DNA of 55,071 nt from Flavobacterium pectinovorum (GCF_006438875.1 NZ_RCZH01000006.1:261845-316915), one strand, 5' to 3'; counted from the first letter of the stretch, positions 36,903 through 44,678 are shown. The notes: generated by a model not told the origin, from the sequence alone. Program-made: numbers and translations.

Positions 36903-37196
36903 ATGGAAAAAAAATCGAATAAATATTACCTTACATTAAGCTTAAAGGAATACGCAAACGGAGAAACGGAACCTGCAAAAGAACTCGGAATAGAATTTGA
37001 CAATCACGACGAAATATTTGGCATCATCGAAAAAATTAAAGGAAAAAACATATTTAGCAATGCATCCGAAGCCACACAATTTGCAATAGGTTTAAAATTG
37101 TTCAGCGAAATAAAATTGAAGCACCGCAAGAACCCGCTTTTTGAAGAATTAAATGAAGTATTTCCTGCATTTATGAAAAAATTGAAAAGTTTGTAA
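36903..37196 (+). CDS. DUF3861-type protein
   Basis: The protein has 97 residues, predicted soluble. The pattern NKYYLTLSLKEY, FDNHDEIFGIIEKIKGK, ATQFAIGLKLFSEIKLKHR and NPLFEEL...PAFMKKLK is that of DUF3861, a small family of unknown function. The gene begins 13 bp after the LytTR regulator and ends just before a terminator, so it is probably the last gene of that operon. No catalytic residues can be named. Confidence 0.8.
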   Translation: MEKKSNKYYLTLSLKEYANGETEPAKELGIEFDNHDEIFGIIEKIKGKNIFSNASEATQFAIGLKLFSEIKLKHRKNPLFEELNEVFPAFMKKLKSL

Positions 37197-37205
37197 AATC
37201 ATAGA

Positions 37206-37236
37206 AAACGTCTCAATAATTGAGGCGTTTTTTTAT
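37206..37236 (+). terminator. Terminator after the LytS/LytTR/DUF3861 unit
   Basis: AAACGTCTCAA-TAA-TTGAGGCGTTT forms a nearly perfect stem followed by a T run. Confidence 0.85.
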
Positions 37237-37311
37237 TTATTTCCAAATAAAAAATAAATCAAAAACTTCATTTTATTGACTTACATCAAACTTTTAGAGG
37301 ATAAACAACTT

Positions 37312-37319
37312 TAGATTTG
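37312..37319 (+). promoter_or_regulatory. Candidate -7 box of ribB (TAGATTTG)
   Basis: TAGATTTG matches TAnnTTTG exactly and is 33 bp before the ribB start, which leaves a short leader. No clear -33 TTG is at the expected distance. There is no room for an FMN riboswitch in this leader. Confidence 0.4.
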
Positions 37320-37352
37320 CTATTTCATAAATCTAAACTTTTACATATTAAA

Positions 37353-38015
37353 ATGATAGGCACAGAATTAAATCCGTTATATAAATTTGGTTTTACAAGT
37401 CAGGAACGTGTTGAAAATGCTTTAAAACAGCTGCAAAACGGAAAAGGTATCTTACTCACAGATGATGAAAACAGAGAAAATGAAGCTGATTTAATTTTTT
37501 CGGCACAACATATAAATGTCCAAAATATGGCTTTAATGATTAGGCAATGCAGCGGTATTGTTTGTCTTTGCCTAACGAATGAAAAAGCGGACCAATTACA
37601 TCTTCCCTACATGGTAAAAGAAAATACCAGTACTTTTCAAACTCCATTTACAATTACAATCGAAGCCAAAAAAGGTGTAACAACTGGAGTTTCAGCAACG
37701 GACCGAATCACCACTATTCAGGCGGCTTGCAATGAAAATGCAAAACCTTCAGATTTGGCAAGACCCGGACATATTTTCCCGCTACGTGCAAAAAACAATG
37801 GTGTTCTGGAAAGAAATGGACATACGGAAGGAAGTGTCGATTTAATGAAATTAGCCGGATTAAAATCCGAAGCGGTACTGTGCGAATTGATGAATGAAGA
37901 TGGCAGTATGGCTAAACTTGGCAAAATTATAAGCTTTGCAGAAGAACACGATTTAATGGTTTTATCAATCGAAGATATTATCTATTACCGTAAATTTGTC
38001 CGAGACTATATTTAA
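37353..38015 (+). CDS. ribB: 3,4-dihydroxy-2-butanone-4-phosphate synthase
   Basis: I chose ATG 37353 over the upstream frame because [14 protein letters not shown] is the family-like N-terminus and the candidate -7 box at 37312 lies inside the longer version. The product has 220 residues. It converts ribulose 5-phosphate to formate and the four-carbon riboflavin precursor in the cytoplasm. Active-site stretches are [24 protein letters not shown] and [11 protein letters not shown]. No GTP cyclohydrolase II domain is fused, so it is the monofunctional form. It has no riboflavin gene neighbours. Since this window encodes a flavin-linked redox cluster, extra flavin supply could matter, but that is speculative. 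Confidence 0.93.
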   Translation: MIGTELNPLYKFGFTSQERVENALKQLQNGKGILLTDDENRENEADLIFSAQHINVQNMALMIRQCSGIVCLCLTNEKADQLHLPYMVKENTSTFQTPFTITIEAKKGVTTGVSATDRITTIQAACNENAKPSDLARPGHIFPLRAKNNGVLERNGHTEGSVDLMKLAGLKSEAVLCELMNEDGSMAKLGKIISFAEEHDLMVLSIEDIIYYRKFVRDYI

Positions 38016-38019
38016 CCCT

Positions 38020-38592
38020 ATGATATACGATCAACTTGCTGCCTATATAAAGAAGAGTATTGCTGTTACAGATCAGGATTTAAACACTATTCTTTCTTAT
38101 TTTAAACCTCACAAGCATAATAAAAATGATTTGTTGCTTTCGCAGGGAGAAATAAGCCAGCGAACTTATTTTGTAGGTAAAGGATGTTTGAGATTTTTTT
38201 TTATAAATGAAGAAGGAAAAGATATTACGCGTTATATTACTTTCGAAAATCAATTTGCAACAGCATTAGTGAGTTTTATAACCAAATTGCCTTCGATGGA
38301 ATCCATTCAGGTAATCGAAAAATCAGAGCTTTTACATATTAGCCATGATGATTTTAATCATTTAATGAAAATTGTTCCGCAATGGAGAGAATTTTACTGC
38401 CACTATCTAGAAAAAGCATATGTAAATAATACCAATCGACTAATGTAGTTTACAACTATGGATGCTTTAGAAAGATACACTCAATTGCTAAAAGTAAATC
38501 CGATTATTGTAAAACGACTTCCTAATAAAGTAGTCGCTTCTTATATTAATATCTCTCAGGAAACTTTGAGTCGATTAAAATCTAAGGTTTAA
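38020..38592 (+). pseudogene. Crp/Fnr family regulator interrupted by in-frame TAG
   Basis: From ATG 38020 (MIYDQLAAYIKKS) the frame encodes a cNMP-binding-like domain (VGKGCLRFFFINEEGKDITRYI) and stops at TAG 38446-38448, after NNTNRLM. The same frame then continues without a break to TAA 38590-38592, giving MDALERYTQLLKVNP...ASYINISQETLSRLKSK, which is the expected linker and winged HTH. Joined, the product would be about 190 residues, normal for the family. Either it is a nonsense-mutated gene, or the HTH part is made from ATG 38458 or by readthrough. The gene starts 4 bp after ribB. Confidence 0.85.
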
Positions 38593-38628
38593 AAAAAGTG
38601 TTGATCTTATAATCAACACTTTTTTTAT
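38593..38628 (+). terminator. Terminator after the interrupted Crp/Fnr gene
   Basis: AAAAGTGTTGAT and ATCAACACTTTT form a perfect stem with a short loop and a T run. It starts right after the TAA at 38590. Its position supports transcription through the TAG as one unit. Confidence 0.85.
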
Positions 38629-38645
38629 AAACCATATTTCTAAAA

Positions 38646-39260
38646 TTAAGCTTTTGCTTTTCTTTTTACGGTACAGCCAATTTCTTTAGTTTGTGTAATT
38701 GCTGGTTTTTGATTGCTTTTTAATGCTGCAATTACATCTTCGGCATATTTTGTTTTTTCCGCTTTAGTTCCTTCCGGATCGTTATCGATTGCTCCTACAT
38801 ATTCTACAACATTTCCTTTATCGGTTTTGGACACAATAAAAAGATGTGGTGTATGTTTTGCTCCGTATTCATCTGTTACTTTTTGTCCAGCGTCAAATAA
38901 ATAAGGGAAAGGATATTTTTTGTCTTTTGCTAAATCCTGCATTTTATCATACGAATCAGCTTTTGAAGCTTCAGGATCATTTGGATTAATCGCAATTACC
39001 GGATATCCTTGTGATTTGAATTTTTTGTCCAACTCAATTATTCTTTGCTCATACGCCACTGCATATGGACAAGTATTACAGGTAAAAACAACAATATATC
39101 CTTTGGCTTTTGGAAAACTCGCAAAAGAAACTTCTTTACCATCTACATTTTTCAATTTGAAATCCGGTGCAGTATCTCCGGCTTTAAGTGTTGTAGTTTG
39201 TGCCTGAGAAAGCAACATATTAAATAAAAACACTGTCACAACAGTAATAAAATTTTTCAT
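38646..39260 (-). CDS. Exported thioredoxin-fold protein (AhpC/TSA-like)
   Basis: The protein has 204 residues with a signal peptide (cleavage near LLSQA), so it is probably periplasmic. A peroxiredoxin/TlpA-like domain covers about 25-170, with CNTCPYAVAYEQ as a CxxCP active-site motif. A C-terminal extension contains one more cysteine (EIGCTVKRK). It belongs to the redoxin proteins with the CNTCPYA motif that are common in Bacteroidota, whose partner is not established. It starts 3 bp after the stop of the TlpA-like gene and forms an operon with it. Confidence 0.88.
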   Translation of the reverse strand: MKNFITVVTVFLFNMLLSQAQTTTLKAGDTAPDFKLKNVDGKEVSFASFPKAKGYIVVFTCNTCPYAVAYEQRIIELDKKFKSQGYPVIAINPNDPEASKADSYDKMQDLAKDKKYPFPYLFDAGQKVTDEYGAKHTPHLFIVSKTDKGNVVEYVGAIDNDPEGTKAEKTKYAEDVIAALKSNQKPAITQTKEIGCTVKRKAKA

Positions 39261-39263
39261 AAT

Positions 39264-39743
39264 TTATAGTTTTTTATATTCAGTTAATAATTGTTCGTAA
39301 GTAAATTCCGATTCGATAAATTTTCTTTTATCCTCTTTAATAAAAAGTGTTGCGGGAATACTTCCAGACCATGATTTATCAATTCGGTCGATATATTCTT
39401 GTGGATTGCTTTCATTCAAAAGAAAAACTTCACTTTTCATGTTTTTTCTTTTTACAAAGGGAATTACAGCCGATGTCAGTTTTGATTTAAAATCAACGCT
39501 GACTAATAATACAGCCAATTTCTCCTTTTTAAAATCTGCATTCAGTTTTTCAAAGTGAGGCAGTTCCTTAATACACGGCGCACACCAGGTCGCCCAAAAG
39601 TTCACGACATACGTACTGTCTTTTCCGTTTTTAATTCTTTCGTTTAACTGATCGATATTAATCAGCTTTACGTTTTGACCGAAAGACGTTATCGAAAAAG
39701 CAAAAAACAAAAAAGTGGATACTTTAAAAGCGTGGATTTTCAT
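39264..39743 (-). CDS. TlpA-like thioredoxin-fold protein
   Basis: The protein has 159 residues with a signal peptide (MKIHAFKVSTFLFFAFSITS, cleavage near SFGQ). The single domain has the active site WATWCAPCIKELPHF, a CxxC of TlpA/ResA type, which reduces or oxidises cysteines of exported proteins. The cis-proline region reads GSIPATLFIK. It is the first gene of a pair with the redoxin at 38646. The two may act in one periplasmic thiol pathway, possibly cytochrome maturation, but no such genes lie nearby. Confidence 0.9.
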   Translation of the reverse strand: MKIHAFKVSTFLFFAFSITSFGQNVKLINIDQLNERIKNGKDSTYVVNFWATWCAPCIKELPHFEKLNADFKKEKLAVLLVSVDFKSKLTSAVIPFVKRKNMKSEVFLLNESNPQEYIDRIDKSWSGSIPATLFIKEDKRKFIESEFTYEQLLTEYKKL

Positions 39744-39995
39744 ATTTGTAAATACTTAAGGTGATATGCCTTACAAATATAAACTAATGAAAAACTATTT
39801 TTTGTTAATGAAAGTTTAATGGTTCGAAAATTCATCACGAAGATGCTAAGATTTCTTTAGAGAGCCATTCATTTAAATATATTCCAACGGAACAAAATCT
39901 TGTTATCGACAGTTAAACGGTATAATTTATTTCGATAATTAAAAATTTATTTTATTTTAAATACAATATAAAAACATCTATTTCCATTAGATATT

Positions 39996-40021
39996 GTTCC
40001 ATCGGAACATTTCATCGGTAG
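39996..40021. repeat. GTTCCATCGGAACAT REP unit
   Basis: GTTCCATCGGAACATTTCAT followed by CGGTAG. The 13-bp hairpin GTTCC-ATC-GGAAC is the core. An inverted partner lies at 40378-40403 on the other side of the TIR element. Confidence 0.75.
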
Positions 40022-40058
40022 AAAAAAAATGCATATGGTACGATATCATCCCGTAGGG

Positions 40059-40280
40059 CAATGTCATTAAGTTAAGCTTTTAAAAAATAAAATTATTGCA
40101 AATCAAATCCGTTTTTATCCGCGTTTTTACGAAGTAAATCTGTTTTATCCGCGTCAAAATTAGACGCTGATTTTACTGATTCGCTAAAGCGAAAACGCTG
40201 ATAAAAACGGATTTTTCTAATTACTTTCTGGATTAAACTGTTAAGTATTTTATAGATTTCCTCTTAACTTAATGACATTG
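40059..40280. mobile_element. TIR element, 222 bp, MITE-like, best copy
   Basis: Perfect 18-bp terminal inverted repeats: CAATGTCATTAAGTTAAG at the left, complement at the right. Flanking 9-mers CCCGTAGGG (40050-40058, 40281-40289) are identical. Rejoining the flanks gives CATCCCGTAGGGATG, a palindrome. The interior is the ATCCGTTTTTATCCGCG palindrome. No reading frame is inside. The gap 39744-40450 otherwise holds only REP units. Confidence 0.88.
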
Positions 40281-40377
40281 CCCGTAGGGATGTTTAATAA
40301 ATTGTATTGGCATTTATTTGTTATTACCATCAGCCAAACGTTCCTACGGAATGCAAAAAACACTTTATTATCGGGGG

Positions 40378-40403
40378 CTACCAATGAAATGTTTCGATGG
40401 AAC
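40378..40403. repeat. GTTCCATCGGAACAT REP unit, inverted
   Basis: CTACCAATGAAATGTTTCGA followed by TGGAAC. It has one change in the hairpin and is inverted relative to 39996. Confidence 0.7.
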
Positions 40404-40450
40404 AAAATCTTGTTGGTGATATTTTAACCTCTAATTCGAATTGCAAAAGG

Positions 40451-40849
40451 CTAATTCCCTGTTTTTATATTTAAACTGTTCACAAACAAAAGCGGTTCCA
40501 TATTACTCATATTAATCAGGGACAAAATGCCATTTTTATTTTCGTTTATGCCATTTATTTTAAAACAAAATTCATTCCCGTCTTTGTCCATTAAATTTAT
40601 ATACTCAACATTATCACTTGAATTATTTTGGCAGGAATGAGAAATTGTATATCGATACATTACTTTGAAAGCATCATTGAGATAATTGTAAACTTTTCCG
40701 TCTTGGGTAAACACCCATTTTGTACTGTGGTTTTGGCTATTATACCAAGTTCCAATAATTTTTTTTGATGAAGGATCTTCTTCCTGGTTATTTCCAAAGA
40801 TTGTAGGGAATTGTAATAACAATAGTAAAATTAAAAATAGCTTTTTCAT
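40451..40849 (-). CDS. Exported lipocalin-like protein of unknown function
   Basis: The protein has 132 residues with signal peptide MKKLFLILLLLLQFPTIFGN. The mature part begins with KKIIGTWYNS and KWVFTQDGKVYNY, a pattern seen at the start of small lipocalin-like beta-barrel domains in Bacteroidota. The C-terminus is hydrophobic/polar mixed without further motifs. Two cysteines (SHSC, EFCFK) could form a disulfide. It is a single gene in a repeat-rich area next to the Y1 transposase. The function is unknown. Confidence 0.7.
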   Translation of the reverse strand: MKKLFLILLLLLQFPTIFGNNQEEDPSSKKIIGTWYNSQNHSTKWVFTQDGKVYNYLNDAFKVMYRYTISHSCQNNSSDNVEYINLMDKDGNEFCFKINGINENKNGILSLINMSNMEPLLFVNSLNIKTGN

Positions 40850-40945
40850 GTTTTTTATTGTTTAGTTGTTAGGTTGAGTTTTACTCCTATTTTAGAAACT
40901 GTTTTTCCTTTTACAAAAATAACATTTAATTGATAAAAAGTTCGT

Positions 40946-40972
40946 GTTCCATCGGAACATCTAGTTGGTTGT
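40946..40972. repeat. REP unit downstream of the Y1 transposase
   Basis: GTTCCATCGGAACATCTAGT then TGGTTG. It lies 4 bp past the stop codon of the transposase and is inverted relative to the two units at its 5' side. Confidence 0.75.
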
Positions 40973-40976
40973 AGAA

Positions 40977-41438
40977 TCATACAATTGGTTCTTTAAAAAT
41001 ATATTGTTCATCATATTCTATTTCAAATGCCTTCAGTAGTTTTTGGTATTCCTCTAAAAATGTTTCTTTTTTATGATGTTGCTCTTGATTTTGTATATAT
41101 CGAATTACATTGGGTACATGACTTCTTGAGTATGAAAAAGCACCATAACCTTCCTGCCAAGCAAAAGCCAAGCATAGTTTTTCTTGTTTAATCCATTTAC
41201 TTGTTTCTGTTTTTACATTTTGAATAAGCGAGGAAATAGATTGTGTTGGACGCATTCCTATAAATATATGAATATGATCCGGCATGCTGTTTATACAAAG
41301 CATTTTATGCTGATTTGACTGAACTATGCCAGTTATAAATTGATGTAATCTGTCTTTCCATTCTTTATCAATTAATGCCTTACGATATTTTACTGCGAAA
41401 ACAAATTGTATATGCAACTGTGTGTATGTATTTGCCAT
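40977..41438 (-). CDS. REP-associated Y1 transposase (RAYT, IS200/IS605-like)
   Basis: I chose ATG 41438 (MANTYTQLHIQFVF) because the longer frame from 41465 starts inside a REP unit. The product has 153 residues. The HUH motif is HIH at 55-57 (MPDHIHIFIG), and the catalytic tyrosine is Tyr114 in YIQNQEQHHKK, as in Y1_Tnp enzymes that cut and join single-stranded DNA at hairpins. No TnpB gene is present. REP hairpins with GTTCCATCGGAAC flank both ends in opposite orientation, the arrangement known for RAYT proteins. The start codon abuts the first REP unit. It probably acts on the REP family dispersed here at 27875-28069 and 39996-40403. Confidence 0.9.
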   Translation of the reverse strand: MANTYTQLHIQFVFAVKYRKALIDKEWKDRLHQFITGIVQSNQHKMLCINSMPDHIHIFIGMRPTQSISSLIQNVKTETSKWIKQEKLCLAFAWQEGYGAFSYSRSHVPNVIRYIQNQEQHHKKETFLEEYQKLLKAFEIEYDEQYIFKEPIV

Positions 41439-41515
41439 TACCAATGAGATGTTCCGATGGAACATTAAAAACCATTATTTTTTCATTATCTACCGACGAA
41501 ATGTTCCGATGGAAC
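41439..41515. repeat. Two REP units at the 5' side of the Y1 transposase
   Basis: TACCAATGAGATGTTCCGAT continues to GGAAC (41439-41463), and CTACCGACGAAATGTTCCGA continues to TGGAAC (41490-41515). Both have the same orientation. The leader and promoter of the transposase must lie in or between them. Confidence 0.78.
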
Positions 41516-41729
41516 ATTTGGTTCTATACAAAATATGCATCTCCTGATTTTACCAAAATTAATTTGTAAAGATTCATTGTATAAACCTTTCAAAACTATA
41601 AAATTTTGAATATGAATGTTTTCTTAAAAAGATTTAGATATATTAAATTAAGGCAAATTTTACCAATTTAAAAATCGGCAATATGTAACAAAAACTCCCA
41701 TAATTCGTCATACTTAAAAACTAAAAATC

Positions 41730-42158
41730 ATGGATACAAAACAGAATGCCAACGGTTTAAAAGATTTCGAAGTAAATATCAAAATCAAACTTGCCTTTCT
41801 TTGGACATCGGTAACCTTGTGTTATTTATACGGAGACTATTTTGAATTGTACGTTCCCAATAAAACTGCAGGACTTGTAAGTAGAGATAATTTGCTTGAT
41901 AATCCCGTAAAATTATTTATGACTGCATTTTTACTTGCTATTCCGGCTGTGATGGTGTTTTTTTCTATTCTCTTAGAACCCAAAATCAATAGATTTCTCA
42001 ATATCTTTTTTGGACTATTTTTTACATTGATAATGGTTTTGATTGCTTTTACATCGCTAACGCCGTGGAAAACTTTTTATGTTTTTCTGGCTTTACTCGA
42101 AAGTGCCATTACAATTTTGATTGTCATTTTTGCCTGGAAATGGCCAAAAGCAGTATAA
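41730..42158 (+). CDS. Small integral membrane protein, DUF6326-like
   Basis: The protein has 142 residues and four predicted membrane helices (about 25-45, 65-85, 90-110, 115-135). The N-terminus KDFEVNIKIKLAFLWTSVTLCYLYGDYFELYVP is preceded by a short hydrophilic stretch and matches what I recall as the DUF6326 family, common in Flavobacteriia. The function is unknown. It is convergent with the XRE regulator gene at 42165, with only 6 bp between them. Confidence 0.75.
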   Translation: MDTKQNANGLKDFEVNIKIKLAFLWTSVTLCYLYGDYFELYVPNKTAGLVSRDNLLDNPVKLFMTAFLLAIPAVMVFFSILLEPKINRFLNIFFGLFFTLIMVLIAFTSLTPWKTFYVFLALLESAITILIVIFAWKWPKAV

Positions 42159-42164
42159 TAATCT

Positions 42165-42551
42165 CTAAATCTCTCCAAATTTTTCTTTATATCTTTCCAA
42201 TTCGGCTTCTGTTTTATGAAGAAGTTTTTCCAGCAGCTTTATTTTGTCTTCATACAGAACTTTTAGAGTCGTAGTATTTTCGGTATTAATCAGGATACTT
42301 CCGTTATTATTTCCTATCACTTTATTGAAATTTCCAAAATATCTCTGACCATCAAAGCTTAAAATATCCTCGACACTGACTTCTAAAATACGGGCGATCT
42401 CAACGAGTTTAATATAGGATAAAATGGTTTTTCCTTTTTCAATTTTGCTATAACCTGCCTGGGTAACCCCAAGTTGTTCTGCCATATATTCTTGTGTATA
42501 ATTTTTTAGCTCTCTGATACTTTTAATTTTATTTTTTATTGAAGTGGGCAT
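42165..42551 (-). CDS. XRE-family helix-turn-helix regulator
   Basis: The protein has 128 residues. Residues 1-65 are a Cro/C1-type HTH (IRELKNYTQEYMAEQLGV, TQAGYSKIEKGKTILSY, VSVEDILSF). A short Asn/Gly-rich linker (GNFNKVIGNNNGSILINTE) leads to a C-terminal coiled coil (about 95-128, EDKIKLLEKLLHKTEAELER) that probably dimerises. It is not next to any phage or toxin gene. Similar proteins are frequent in Flavobacteriia and their targets are unknown. Confidence 0.88.
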   Translation of the reverse strand: MPTSIKNKIKSIRELKNYTQEYMAEQLGVTQAGYSKIEKGKTILSYIKLVEIARILEVSVEDILSFDGQRYFGNFNKVIGNNNGSILINTENTTTLKVLYEDKIKLLEKLLHKTEAELERYKEKFGEI

Positions 42552-42677
42552 ATTTTTTCTTTTGGGATGTGGAATAGCTGAAACAACTCAATACCAGAAT
42601 TTAGTATTACAGCGGTTCCATCTTGAAATGCATGCTAAAACTTTTTCATTTGTAGATAAATGAAATCGAATATTTTG

Positions 42678-42767
42678 TTATTTTTTTCTGGTAGTAATCA
42701 CAAATCCGTATACTACAGCAATAACGATACATACTAAATCGTAACTGGAAATTAGGGATAATAACAT
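42678..42767 (-). CDS. Possible 29-residue membrane peptide
   Basis: The frame ATG 42767 to TAA 42678-42680 encodes MLLSLISSYDLVCIVIAVVY followed by GFVITTRKK. One hydrophobic helix ends in a positive tail, the form of small single-pass membrane proteins. It starts 18 bp after the stop of the membrane protein gene at 42786 on the same strand and could be cotranslated. There is no strong ribosome binding site, but these are weak in this group. It could be chance. Confidence 0.35.
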   Translation of the reverse strand: MLLSLISSYDLVCIVIAVVYGFVITTRKK

Positions 42768-42785
42768 TAGGTAATTTTTAGAAGA

Positions 42786-43190
42786 TTAGGCAGTTTTCTT
42801 TATCATTCGATCAAACTGTAGGGTTAAGTACTGATCTATTTGCCTGCCTATGAGATTCCGATCTTCGGCTTTGATTTTGATTGTAGTTTCTTTTTCATAA
42901 ATATCCCGAACCAAAACAGAATATTCAAATTCTGCTCGATCGTTAAATCTCAGAATAATAAGAAAAGTATAACATAATAGGGTTGGAATGATATAATACA
43001 CTTCGATTATATCTGAAAAAATCATGCAATAATACGCTATCGCCGTGACGAGAATAAACAGGGTATTAACGAAAAAATAAGTTTTCTTTTTTCGTGATAT
43101 ACCTAGTTCAGCTATTTCATCAAAAGTATATTGCCATTGATTTTTGCCATAACGAAAATGGACTTGATTTGGGGTAAGGGTAACAAACAT
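42786..43190 (-). CDS. Small membrane protein of unknown function
   Basis: From ATG 43190 (MFVTLTPNQVHFRYGKNQW) the protein has 134 residues; a longer frame to 43259 is possible but its N-terminus looks unstructured and its start is not well placed. Two membrane helices lie in the middle (TYFFVNTLFILVTAIAYYCM, and VYYIIPTLLCYTFLII), followed by a charged C-terminal domain (VRDIYEKETTIKIKAEDRN). The layout, with an N-terminal cytosolic beta-like segment and a paired helix, recalls PH-like membrane proteins, but I do not recognise a family. Confidence 0.6.
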   Translation of the reverse strand: MFVTLTPNQVHFRYGKNQWQYTFDEIAELGISRKKKTYFFVNTLFILVTAIAYYCMIFSDIIEVYYIIPTLLCYTFLIILRFNDRAEFEYSVLVRDIYEKETTIKIKAEDRNLIGRQIDQYLTLQFDRMIKKTA

Positions 43191-43683
43191 AATAATGGTG
43201 GTAAAAAAACAATTTAGGACTTTGTTTAAGGAATATTGTGCTACATTTATGCATAACAACTCCCCTCCGCAATATTACGCAATAACTTCTTTTTTTTCTT
43301 ACAATACATCTCATAGATTATAACTAAAAGTTATAATTAAATCCAAAACTCAATTTATTAACTATAATTACCTTTTTTGTGTAAACCATGTCTTGCTTTT
43401 TAGCATTCCCGCTCTTACATAAAATTATTTTTTTAGACATACACAATTTTGAGGTTTTTTCAAATTTTTTTTTCTCTTCCAAAATAAGAAAACAAAAGTT
43501 ATTAGTTAAGTCCTGTTATATGATTCTTAAGAAAGATTACATCCTAAACAACTGATAATTATAGAAATGGAAACGCTTTTTCTGTAATATTTTGCGTAAA
43601 TTACTGGAGTAAATTTAGTAAATCTATAAGCCAGTAAAAATTAGTCCGAAAACAAGCCGAAAAAATTACTTAAAAAAATTATC
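43191..43683. other. Non-coding gap between divergent genes
   Basis: 493 bp, AT-rich. A 7-bp inverted repeat TTACTGG/CCAGTAA (43601-43637) lies 47-83 bp before the acidic protein gene. No gene or strong hairpin was seen. Confidence 0.5.
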
Positions 43684-44046
43684 ATGGAAAAGCTACACAA
43701 CCAGGATTATCGCGATTATAGTGATCTTGATACTCTTATCGAAAATGAAAAAAACTATTCTGATACCATTTTTAATGCCGAAGATCAAAATCATGAAGAA
43801 TTGATAAATGATGTTAATCATGAAACAAATGATTTTAACAGAAACGAAAATAATCCGCATCAAGAAGGAATCATTAATGGAGAAGATCAAATTACGAATG
43901 ATGAAGATCCGGAAAACCTAGATGACACTTTAGAAAAAGACGGCGATCTTGACGATGATGATTCTGATGATGACAACGATTCTGATGATGATCTTGAAGA
44001 TGTATCTCACGACCCTTTTCCCAGTCTTGATCCGGGAAACTTCTAG
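43684..44046 (+). CDS. Highly acidic low-complexity protein
   Basis: The protein has 120 residues with no signal peptide and no membrane segment. About 40% of residues are Asp or Glu. Residues about 87-108 are nearly all Asp, Ser and Glu (DDDDSDDDNDSDDDLED). The N-terminal two thirds are Asn-, Glu- and His-rich. It is probably disordered. Similar short acidic proteins occur in Bacteroidota without known function; cation binding or nucleic-acid mimicry are possibilities only. It is followed by a long hairpin and stands alone. Confidence 0.65.
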   Translation: MEKLHNQDYRDYSDLDTLIENEKNYSDTIFNAEDQNHEELINDVNHETNDFNRNENNPHQEGIINGEDQITNDEDPENLDDTLEKDGDLDDDDSDDDNDSDDDLEDVSHDPFPSLDPGNF

Positions 44047-44061
44047 ATTAGATTTTAGCAT

Positions 44062-44133
44062 TTGTAAACATTTCAAACCCCGACAGTCCCGAATCCCTCG
44101 GGGTAAAAACTGTCGGGTTTGAAATGTTTACAA
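44062..44133. terminator. Long hairpin after the acidic protein gene
   Basis: The arms TTGTAAACATTTCAAACCC and GGGTTTGAAATGTTTACAA, extended by CGACAGT/ACTGTCG, form a stem of about 25 bp. The loop contains CCCGAATCCCTCGGGG, itself a hairpin. There is no long T run, so it may be a REP-type element rather than a classical terminator. Confidence 0.6.
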
Positions 44134-44248
44134 GATGTAATTCTATAATAAAAAATCAAAACTATATAATTTTTTTACTTAGGATTACAGTAATTTTAAG
44201 CTATCAATTTTAACAAACTAAAATTGATTTTAGAAAATGTGATAGATA

Positions 44249-44647
44249 ATGGATATTACGATTCAAATCATTTGGCTCTTTGTTCTTGCCATTCCAATTG
44301 CCTGTATCAGTTGGACGGTAACGCATGAAGAAATATTCAAAGAACCCCGCGAATGGTGTGTAAAACATTCTAAAAACGAAAAAACACTTTTGGGCAGAAA
44401 ACTATTCTATCTCTTTACCTGCGAGTATTGCTTTAGCCATTATGTCACAATTGCTTTTTTGATTCTTTGTAATTATAAACTTTTCTTAAATGATTGGCGA
44501 GGCTATATTTTGGCAGGGTTTTCGCTCGTTTTTTTGGCAAATGTATATATGAGCCTTTTTGCGTTATTAAGACAAGCCATTAAAAAAGAAAAAGTCGAAA
44601 TTGAAAAAATCGAACAGGAAACTGATACCGAAAAGCTATCTAACTAA
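44249..44647 (+). CDS. Small membrane protein with CxxC motif
   Basis: The protein has 132 residues. Helix 1 is at about 5-25 (IIWLFVLAIPIACISW), helix 2 near 65-80 (YVTIAFLILCNY), helix 3 near 90-112 (ILAGFSLVFLANVYMSL). LFTCEYCFSHY at about 57-67 has CxxC at the membrane border, similar to DUF1360-type proteins, though I am not sure of the family. The C-terminus is a charged helix rich in Lys and Glu. A small gene follows 31 bp downstream and may be in the same transcript. Confidence 0.65.
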   Translation: MDITIQIIWLFVLAIPIACISWTVTHEEIFKEPREWCVKHSKNEKTLLGRKLFYLFTCEYCFSHYVTIAFLILCNYKLFLNDWRGYILAGFSLVFLANVYMSLFALLRQAIKKEKVEIEKIEQETDTEKLSN

Positions 44648-44678
44648 ATTAAGTATAACAAACAAAATTCAAAAAATC

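Noticed and set aside
37237..37352. FMN riboswitch before ribB
   Set aside because: The leader is only about 30 nt after the candidate -7 box, and the conserved FMN aptamer segments are not visible.
40059..40280. Mobilisation of the TIR elements by the Y1 transposase at 40977
   Set aside because: Y1 (HUH) transposases do not make target duplications and do not use long terminal inverted repeats, so a DDE enzyme from elsewhere is more likely.
41439..41465. Longer start of the Y1 transposase (ATG 41465)
   Set aside because: The extra nine residues are translated REP DNA, while MANTYTQLH is the family-like start.
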